Assembly: GCA_031548365.1 (NCBI GenBank)
Contig: JAVBRD010000002.1
Span: forward strand, 122,764-186,763
Length of the DNA stretch: 64,000 bases
Reading direction: 5' to 3'
Source: JAVBRD01 sp031548365
GTDB lineage: Bacteria; Bacillota; Clostridia; Christensenellales; UBA1750
Part shown: positions 58,618 through 64,000 of the stretch, in pieces
Layout: each line of letters opens with the position of its first letter
Numbering within the stretch: position 1 is the stretch's first letter
Translations under genes and position numbers: made by a program
The notes under the pieces: generated by a model
What the model was told of the DNA's origin: nothing
The model's input: the letters and a program-made list of their open reading frames with translations, nothing else
Database searches by the model: none

Positions 58618-61305
58618 TTACTCGGGATTGAACAGAGTGCTTTGACCGTCGCTCCCCGTGATTTTCCACGTATTTTGCCCGAGCAGGGGAACGACGCCGG
58701 ACGCCTCGAAATCGAGCTGCGTATGGAGCGTCCATTCGTCTTTGACGAGCTTGTAGACCGCGCGGCCCTTGCCGTCCATGTCGATGCCGTACACCGTGCC
58801 GTTCCGCACGCAGACCAGCCGCTTGTCAAGCGTACGCACGTGGCGGTCGTGTTTGAAATCGGAGGTCACGTAGTTGAGCGGGGATGTCGTCGTGTTGTCG
58901 TTGCCCGGCCAGCCCTCGTAATACACGCGCTCTGCGTCGGCGCAGAGCGACTTGAACACGTTGAGCTTGGGTGAATAGTCGATACGATCGCTCCCGTCGA
59001 GCGCGATGGAGACCAGCCGCCCATTGCCCTTGATGTCCTGAAGGTTGTCAACTCTGTAGCCCGCGAACACGATTCGATCGCCCACGATCGCGGCGAACGC
59101 GCTCTGTCTGATCGTGTCGACGGTTTTGCCGCCTTGCTGAAGCCGCGCGTAGCTGTCGAGCTCGTCCTCGCGGCCTGTGCTTTTATCAAACCGCCAGATG
59201 CTGCCGATGAATCGGTCGAGCACTCCTATTCTGGGATTCATTGTATTGCGGCCCGGCCGAATGGAATAGATGTATTCGTCTGTTTCGGCGAAGACCAGTG
59301 GGTAAAACGCCGCAATTTCCTCTTGGTACGCGGCGGCAGCGGCCATCTCGCGCGCAACCGATGGCGCGTGGCCGCGCGAGGTGTACGGCGAAAGGAGGAA
59401 GCCCGTGATCGCTGAGACGTACGCGTCTCCGGTCACGATGTCGACGTACGCGAGATAGCCGACGTCCTTGTCGTTGATGGTTGAGAGCTGAAACTCCCAC
59501 GCTGGGGAGAACACCGCGTTTTCCGCATTAAAAACGGGCGTGTAGACGACGCGCGCGTTTCCGGCGCGGACGCAATCCCGCAGTAAACTGTAGTCCCCGG
59601 GATCGCTCGTGGAGCGATGATAGTCGAAAGTGTACAGCGCCTGTTCCGCGGTCAGCGGCGCTGCGGGCGCGGGCGTGTCCGTCGGTTCAAGCTCATTCCA
59701 TGTGATGTGGAGGCGGTATACGCCGATATCCGTGATGTCGGTTTCGATGTAGCCTTCGGTCAGCGGCACGCTTTCGATGCTTTGCGACCAGTAGCCAACG
59801 TAGCTGACAAGCTTGCCATTGTCATCAAGCCCCGCCGTGAACGCGTGGACGGCCTCAAACGCGCCTTCAGGCACGGCAACATCAATGAAGGCCTGCATGT
59901 CGGCGGTCGCTTGTTCTCTTGTGCCGTTCACGGGCTGAAGGCCGGGGAACTTGCTCCCTTCAAAGATTATTTCATAAGAAAGCGCGCCCGTCTCCGCTTC
60001 AAGGAACAACTGTTCCCCAAAATCACCGCGCGGCGAATCGGGCAGCACATAGAGCGTTCCACGGTCGTGCGGGCGCTTCTCAACTGGGGCGTCCCCCCAC
60101 AGCCGCTTGGCAAACGCATCCAGATCAAACACGGCCGGTCCAACGCGCTTGTACGACCAGTGTGTGAGTGCGGGCAATACGGGCGTCTGGCCTTCGTATG
60201 TCAGCGGGGCGAGTGTCGATGTGGTGTTGATGGGAAGCACCGGTTCAGGCGTCGCGGACGTATGGGACGAAGTTGGGGTAGACGCCAGCGCTGCGGTTGT
60301 CGCGCCCGTTTGCGCGGCGGGGGACGGCGTTGCGGGCGATGGCGTTTCGCCTAAAGACGCGTTGAACGCGGACGTGCACCCCACGGCGATGAGCGCGGCG
60401 GTCACGCACAGCGCGGCAAGCGCGCTTGCGGTGGTGTAACGTTTGCTGATCAGCACGGCCTTGATTCGCGCGCGGAGTCCGCTACTAGAAAACGCGAGCA
60501 CGGGCGCGGGCAAGCGTTTGATCGCGCGTGCGGAGCACTCGACCAGCGCGGACGCGTAGCGTTTGCGCCACTCGGCATCCCTGCCGCGCACCACGGCGTC
60601 GTCGCAAGCGGCTTCACAGTCGGCCTCCATCGCGCGCAAGGCTAGCCAAACGAGCGGGTTCGCCCAGTGTACGCACAGCGCGAGCGCGCCCAGCAAGTGC
60701 GCGATGTGATCGAACCTTTGGATGTGCGCCCGTTCGTGCGCAAGCACACACTCGAGCGCGTCGCTGGAAAGACCCGCTGGTATCGCGATGATGGGGCGAT
60801 GCACGCCGATAACAAATGGCGCGGCGTACCCTTTGGATACAGCCACATCCGATGCGTTCCTCCGCTTGCGTGCGCCGGAGTACGCGGTGGTGTAAACGGT
60901 GGCCATGTAGGCGAGCATGAGCGCGCTTCCGGTCAGCCAGACGATGCTTGCTGCCCGGCGCCAGTCAAAAGGCGGGGGCGTGGGCGGTACGGAGTCCGGC
61001 AGAATGATCGCCGCGCCGGAAACAGGCGCGTGCGTGGGCGGCGCGGGCTGTGCCCGAGGTGCGATTGCGGCGGTTTGCGTGATCGGCTCACTTCGCGCAA
61101 GCGGTGAGGCGCTTGATACAGGCGCTTTGGGCAGCAGGTTGTACGCGCTCGATGGGCTGGGCAGCTCGAACGGCAGAAGCAGCCGGGCGATGAGCAACAG
61201 CCACAACGCGTAACGGTATTGCGCAGCGCAGCGACGCATGAGGAACCGCGCCGCGAAGATGAGTGCGGCGAGCGCCGCGCCCTGCGCCGATAACCTCAGG
61301 ATCAT
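58618..61305 (-). CDS. M56-family (BlaR1/MecR1-like) membrane metalloprotease with extracellular sensor domain
   Basis: 895 aa. The N-terminal M56 domain has hydrophobic segments around 8-20, 33-47, 118-140 and about 290-315, and the zinc motif HERAH (190-194). A Ser/Thr/Pro-rich linker (about 320-360) leads to a large outside region of about 530 residues. That region holds no PBP-like SxxK or KTG motifs; its end (about 650-895) looks like repeated beta units of a DUF5050/propeller kind (for example YIYSIRPGRN, IVFAGYRVDNL, VYYEGWPGND). In BlaR1, ligand binding triggers cleavage of BlaI; by analogy this senses something other than beta-lactams. It starts 1 bp after the BlaI gene stop. Confidence 0.85.
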   Translation of the reverse strand: MILRLSAQGAALAALIFAARFLMRRCAAQYRYALWLLLIARLLLPFELPSPSSAYNLLPKAPVSSASPLARSEPITQTAAIAPRAQPAPPTHAPVSGAAIILPDSVPPTPPPFDWRRAASIVWLTGSALMLAYMATVYTTAYSGARKRRNASDVAVSKGYAAPFVIGVHRPIIAIPAGLSSDALECVLAHERAHIQRFDHIAHLLGALALCVHWANPLVWLALRAMEADCEAACDDAVVRGRDAEWRKRYASALVECSARAIKRLPAPVLAFSSSGLRARIKAVLISKRYTTASALAALCVTAALIAVGCTSAFNASLGETPSPATPSPAAQTGATTAALASTPTSSHTSATPEPVLPINTTSTLAPLTYEGQTPVLPALTHWSYKRVGPAVFDLDAFAKRLWGDAPVEKRPHDRGTLYVLPDSPRGDFGEQLFLEAETGALSYEIIFEGSKFPGLQPVNGTREQATADMQAFIDVAVPEGAFEAVHAFTAGLDDNGKLVSYVGYWSQSIESVPLTEGYIETDITDIGVYRLHITWNELEPTDTPAPAAPLTAEQALYTFDYHRSTSDPGDYSLLRDCVRAGNARVVYTPVFNAENAVFSPAWEFQLSTINDKDVGYLAYVDIVTGDAYVSAITGFLLSPYTSRGHAPSVAREMAAAAAYQEEIAAFYPLVFAETDEYIYSIRPGRNTMNPRIGVLDRFIGSIWRFDKSTGREDELDSYARLQQGGKTVDTIRQSAFAAIVGDRIVFAGYRVDNLQDIKGNGRLVSIALDGSDRIDYSPKLNVFKSLCADAERVYYEGWPGNDNTTTSPLNYVTSDFKHDRHVRTLDKRLVCVRNGTVYGIDMDGKGRAVYKLVKDEWTLHTQLDFEASGVVPLLGQNTWKITGSDGQSTLFNPE

Positions 61306-61306
61306 C

Positions 61307-61690
61307 TCAAATAGGCTGTTCAGGGTTGTTCACCTCGCTTTCGCTGATGAGCCGGCGGAGTTCGGCCAGCTCATCAGGTGAAATGCTCTTGCTTTTGATG
61401 AAGCCCGCGACCATCATCGACAGCGAGCCGCTGTGGATCCGTTTGAGAAAACTGCGCCCCTCGCTCACGCCCGCTTCCTCGCGCGTGACCGTGGCCGCGC
61501 ACAAAAAACCGGGATCAGTGCGTGTGATGAGCGCTTTGTCGACGAGACGCCCGATGAAGGTGTAGGTCGTGTTTTTGTTCCAGCCAACACGCGAGTGCAA
61601 TTTTTGAGCGATCTGGGACGCGGTGAGCGGCGATGTCTCCCATAGCGTCTCGAGCACGCGCAGTTCTCCGTCTGTGATCTCGGGCAGCAT
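61307..61690 (-). CDS. BlaI/MecI/CopY family transcriptional repressor
   Basis: 127 aa. A winged-helix N-terminus (EITDGELRVLETLWETSPLTASQI, GWNKNTTYTFIGRLVDKALI) and a C-terminal dimerisation helix region give normal length. BlaI represses its operon until cleaved by the M56 partner. ATG 61690 is preferred, since GAGGTG lies 6 bp upstream; GTG/ATG codons at 61699 and 61696 overlap that sequence. It leads the blaI-M56 operon and sits next to the double dyad at 61707-61740, likely its own operator. No beta-lactamase gene is nearby; a heparinase-like lyase gene is divergent. Confidence 0.9.
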   Translation of the reverse strand: MLPEITDGELRVLETLWETSPLTASQIAQKLHSRVGWNKNTTYTFIGRLVDKALITRTDPGFLCAATVTREEAGVSEGRSFLKRIHSGSLSMMVAGFIKSKSISPDELAELRRLISESEVNNPEQPI

Positions 61691-61706
61691 ACACATCACC
61701 TCGAAG

Positions 61707-61740
61707 ACTAATCTATTAGTATGTATACTAAATCATTAGT
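61707..61740. promoter_or_regulatory. Tandem dyads ACTAA-N4-TTAGT, probable BlaI-type operator
   Basis: ACTAATCTATTAGT (61707-61720) and ACTAAATCATTAGT (61727-61740) are two near-identical inverted repeats whose centres are exactly 20 bp apart, i.e. on the same DNA face. One overlaps the -10 and spacer of the blaI promoter, the other its start region. The core differs from the TACA-N2-TGTA operator of known BlaI/CopY proteins. Confidence 0.8.
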
Positions 61741-61753
61741 AAGGGCTTGTCAA
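61725..61753 (-). promoter_or_regulatory. Sigma-A promoter of the BlaI-M56 operon
   Basis: Minus strand: TTGACA (61748-61753), 17-bp spacer, TAGTAT (61725-61730). It is covered by the two dyads at 61707-61740, so autorepression is expected. Confidence 0.88.
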
Positions 61754-61775
61754 TCCATTTCGTTTCCAGCATAAT
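61747..61775 (+). promoter_or_regulatory. Possible divergent promoter for the heparinase-like gene
   Basis: TTGTCA (61747-61752), 17-bp spacer, CATAAT (61770-61775), 18 bp before the ATG at 61793. Its -35 shares bases with the -35 of the opposite blaI promoter, so the two promoters probably compete and may share control. Confidence 0.55.
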
Positions 61776-61792
61776 GGATGCGAGGTGATTTC

Positions 61793-63688
61793 ATGTCAAA
61801 GGTGTACAAGTGGGAGCGTGTCCGCGCGCGCGCGGCGTCGCAGGGCTGGGCGAAAAAGTCGCTTGAGCTCTTGCGCGAGTCCTTTGAGCAGGTCAAAACC
61901 GGTTGGCCGGGCGACCCGCCCATTGAACAGACGGAATGGACGCACCACTACTCCTGCCCAACGTGCGGCGGTCATCTGCTGATCGAGCTTGAACGCGCCC
62001 GGGAGCATGAGTGCCCAGCCTGCCACCAGGTATACACAGGACAGCCTTACGACGGCGCGTTTCTTGCCAGCGTTCACGCCCAGATCGCCCAGAACCTTGA
62101 GTACGCGGCCATCCTCGCGCATCTCATGCCCGATCCCGCGCCCTACGTCGCGTACATCCGCCGCTACACACTTTTCTACGCATCGAACTACACGAAGCTG
62201 TGGCACGTCCATGGCAAGGCTGCTGGACAGGGGCGCATCATGCCTCAGTGCCTGACTGAAGCCATTTTCATCATCACCATCGAAAAAATGCTTCGCATGG
62301 TAGGGGACTTGAGCGTCTTTACCGAAGATGAGCTTGCGATGATGCGTTCGTCCTACTTTGCGCCCGCGCTTGAGCTCATGCGTTCTGAAACCGCCGTTTT
62401 TAGGGGCGGTGAGATCCACAACATACAGGCTTGGATGGTTTCGGCCATAGGCGCATGCGCGCACGCGCTTGGCGACGATCAGGCGTGGGAGGACGCGCTT
62501 AACGGCCGCAATCGCTGGTTTGATCAGTTACGCAAGGGCACGTCGGAAGAAGGGCTATGGTACGAGATATCGCCCGGCTATCACTTCTATACGCTCAACG
62601 CGCTAACGGCCATGGCACTTATCGCCAAAGAGCGCGGTATGGACCTGATGAATGACCCTCGGTTGAAGCGCATGGTGCTCGCGCCGTTTGAGCTGGTGTA
62701 CCCCGACATGCGCATGCCCGCGTACAACGACACCTCATACGAGACGTCGCTCGCAGTCAACGCCGTGTTTCTGGAGCCGCATGTGCAGACAAACCCCGAG
62801 ATCGGCAAGTGGCTTGCGTGGCTGTACACGGATGAAAAACCGCGCGCGTTCTCCCACGACAACCCGTTGCCCACACTCTGGAGCAACCCGCGGGTCGTGG
62901 GGCGCGCGGGCATCAACGCGCTCGTGCTGGGTGTGGACGAACTGCCCGTGCCCGAAACCGTCAAGCTCGGGAGCCGTTGCCTGAAAGACGCGGGCATTGC
63001 GGTGCTTGAAGGAGAGAAACTGCGCGTTGGTCTCAAGTGCACGCCGTTCTGCGGTTGGCACGACCACTTCGACAAGCTCGCCGTCGACGTGTTCGCCAGC
63101 GGAAGAAGATTCTCGCCCGATCTCGGGACCGGCCCGTACGCGATACCGCTCACAGGGAAGTGGAACCGCGCGTCCATCGCGCACAACATGCTGACCGTGG
63201 ACGGAAAACCGCAGGCGAAATGCGCCATCGATTCTCTGACGTTTGATGAAAACAGGTGCGCGGGCGTCGCCGCGAATGCGTATCCGGGTGTAGTGCTGGA
63301 ACGGCGGCTTGCGCTCACACCCGAAGGCTTTGACGACGTGTTCACCGCACAGTCGGACGAGGAGCATGTCTACGACTGGACGTTCCACGGAGATGGGGAG
63401 ATGTCGTTGTCCGTGCCGATGAATCACGCGCCGCTCTTTGAGGCCGTGAACGGCTATGATACGCTCTGGGACGTCATGACCGCCACGCCGGACGGCGACG
63501 TGAGCGCGGTGTTTCAAACGGAATATGGCAGCATGACGCTCTTGATTAAGGCGGCGCCAGGCACCGTAGTGTTCACGGCGAAAGCGCACAGGCAGGACGG
63601 TTTAAGCGGCACGAACATGCTCATCGTGCGCAGGAATGGGAAGTGTGCGCGCTTCGATGCGCGTTTTGTCTGGGACAGCGCCAACTAA
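61793..63688 (+). CDS. Heparinase II/III-like polysaccharide lyase
   Basis: 631 aa. An N-terminal zinc-ribbon-like insert (Cys55/Cys58 and Cys74/Cys77 in CPTCGG and CPACHQ) precedes an alpha/alpha toroid (about 85-360, with YEISPGYHFYTLNAL) and a beta-sandwich heparinase domain with GWHDHFDKLAVDVFASG, SPDLGTGPYA and NRASIAHNMLTVDGK. Such enzymes cleave uronic-acid polysaccharides by beta-elimination, using Tyr/His residues in these stretches. No signal peptide is seen, suggesting cytoplasmic action on oligosaccharides. ATG 61793 follows GAGGTG. It is divergent from and closely abuts the BlaI operator region, so control by BlaI is inferred. Confidence 0.85.
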   Translation: MSKVYKWERVRARAASQGWAKKSLELLRESFEQVKTGWPGDPPIEQTEWTHHYSCPTCGGHLLIELERAREHECPACHQVYTGQPYDGAFLASVHAQIAQNLEYAAILAHLMPDPAPYVAYIRRYTLFYASNYTKLWHVHGKAAGQGRIMPQCLTEAIFIITIEKMLRMVGDLSVFTEDELAMMRSSYFAPALELMRSETAVFRGGEIHNIQAWMVSAIGACAHALGDDQAWEDALNGRNRWFDQLRKGTSEEGLWYEISPGYHFYTLNALTAMALIAKERGMDLMNDPRLKRMVLAPFELVYPDMRMPAYNDTSYETSLAVNAVFLEPHVQTNPEIGKWLAWLYTDEKPRAFSHDNPLPTLWSNPRVVGRAGINALVLGVDELPVPETVKLGSRCLKDAGIAVLEGEKLRVGLKCTPFCGWHDHFDKLAVDVFASGRRFSPDLGTGPYAIPLTGKWNRASIAHNMLTVDGKPQAKCAIDSLTFDENRCAGVAANAYPGVVLERRLALTPEGFDDVFTAQSDEEHVYDWTFHGDGEMSLSVPMNHAPLFEAVNGYDTLWDVMTATPDGDVSAVFQTEYGSMTLLIKAAPGTVVFTAKAHRQDGLSGTNMLIVRRNGKCARFDARFVWDSAN

Positions 63689-63812
63689 GGAAACGCTGTA
63701 TGAGCCGGAATGCAGCGGGACGACGACACATCTCGCGGACGAATCGGCCAGATGGGCACGAAAAGATGATGGGCGGTTGTTCCGTGATTTCTTGAGTTGT
63801 GATCCGCACACA

Positions 63813-63840
63813 CGAAGCGGCCGGTTTTCCGGCCGCTTCG
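63813..63840 (+). terminator. Perfect 12-bp hairpin, possible terminator
   Basis: CGAAGCGGCCGG and CCGGCCGCTTCG pair perfectly around TTTT (63825-63828). No T-run follows, so it may be a processing or protein-binding hairpin. The gene-free stretch 63689-64000 contains this, repeat copy 2 and the poly-G end. Confidence 0.5.
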
Positions 63841-63845
63841 TATGT

Positions 63846-63886
63846 GCGTGATGACAAACCCATCGCTGCGCTCCGGGTTCGTCATC
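63846..63886. repeat. 23-bp dispersed repeat, copy 2, within a hairpin
   Basis: Bases 63846-63868 are identical to 6222-6244. Here the element is extended: GATGACAAACCC (63850-63861) pairs with GGGTTCGTCATC (63875-63886) at 11 of 12 positions around a 13-base loop. Confidence 0.75.
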
Positions 63887-63904
63887 AGAGCTTATCGGAA
63901 GCGT

Positions 63905-64000
63905 GGGGGGGGGGGGGGGGGGGGGGCCGCACCACCCCCCCCGGTGGGGAGAGATGGCGGGCGGGGGGGGAGGGAGGGAGCGGGAACCCGGCGGGGGGCG
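63905..64000. other. Poly-G run and low-complexity contig end
   Basis: Twenty-two G in a row (63905-63926) are followed by G/C-only clusters with almost no coding character. This composition is unlike the rest of the window and is typical of assembly or read-end artefacts, so these bases should not be trusted. Confidence 0.85.

Noticed and set aside
61307..61690. Beta-lactam resistance operon reading of the BlaI/M56 pair
   Set aside because: No beta-lactamase or PBP gene is nearby, and the M56 protein has no penicillin-binding motifs.
1..64000. CRISPR arrays, tRNA or rRNA genes, insertion sequences, prophage genes
   Set aside because: No spaced direct repeats, cloverleaf-like stretches, transposases, integrases or phage structural genes were seen; gaps between genes are too short for most of them.

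Overview
The window is a 64-kb piece of a high-GC (roughly 60%) bacterial chromosome, almost fully coding. It most likely comes from an anaerobic Clostridia-type member of the Bacillota. Evidence for this is the order mraZ-rsmH-ftsL-(spoVD/ftsI)-murE-mraY-murD-(spoVE/ftsW), a MurE with the meso-diaminopimelate motif, an EndoAI-type MazF pair, rpsU beside mtaB/HIT, a biotin-dependent sodium-pump decarboxylase operon, BlaI/M56 and YitT genes, and strong AGGAGG-type ribosome binding sites with frequent GTG starts. The right end runs into a 22-G homopolymer and low-complexity sequence, so it is probably the edge of an assembled contig. I saw no rRNA, tRNA, CRISPR array, transposase or prophage.

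Layout. 1-8450: sugar oxidoreduction genes (Gfo/Idh/MocA dehydrogenases, a TIM-barrel isomerase, a kinase-like protein, a large FAD oxidoreductase, ThuA). 8562-11270: two small proteins and a PAS/HD-GYP protein with two HD-GYP domains, the second degenerate. 11433-21211: housekeeping genes rbfA, nrnA, truB, ribF, an antitoxin-like peptide with mazF, YitT, a HAD phosphatase, acetamidase/formamidase, prmA, an mtaB-HIT fusion and rpsU. 21402-26336: carboxyltransferase, OadG, biotin carrier, OadB and OadA-like subunits. 26503-29887: GH127 and GH51 arabinofuranosidases on the minus strand. 30087-39414: a dcw cluster without murF, murG or ftsQAZ. 39529-41655: alanine dehydrogenase and a five-bladed-propeller glycosidase. 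41719-45740: a tight minus-strand operon of a UroD-family/thioredoxin fusion, a thioredoxin-like protein, a CobW GTPase and a Gfo/Idh dehydrogenase. 45925-54535: GH38, an unrecognised 721-aa protein, a pectate-lyase-3-type beta-helix protein, an M23 peptidase and a PHP phosphoesterase. 54808-58473: EutH with a hybrid histidine kinase. 58618-63688: a BlaI/M56 sensor pair divergent from a heparinase II/III-like lyase.

Together the genes suggest a fermentative polysaccharide and glycoside degrader. Arabinofuranosidases, GH38, GH43-like and lyase-like enzymes would release sugars. Oxidoreductases would process unusual or oxidised sugars, and a biotin-dependent Na+-pumping decarboxylase could conserve energy from carboxylic-acid metabolism. 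The most unusual items are the UroD-thioredoxin/CobW operon, the BlaI-type divergon with two dyads exactly 20 bp apart, the MtaB-HIT fusion with an internal ribosome binding site, the antitoxin lacking a DNA-binding domain, and a promoter embedded in a terminator hairpin.
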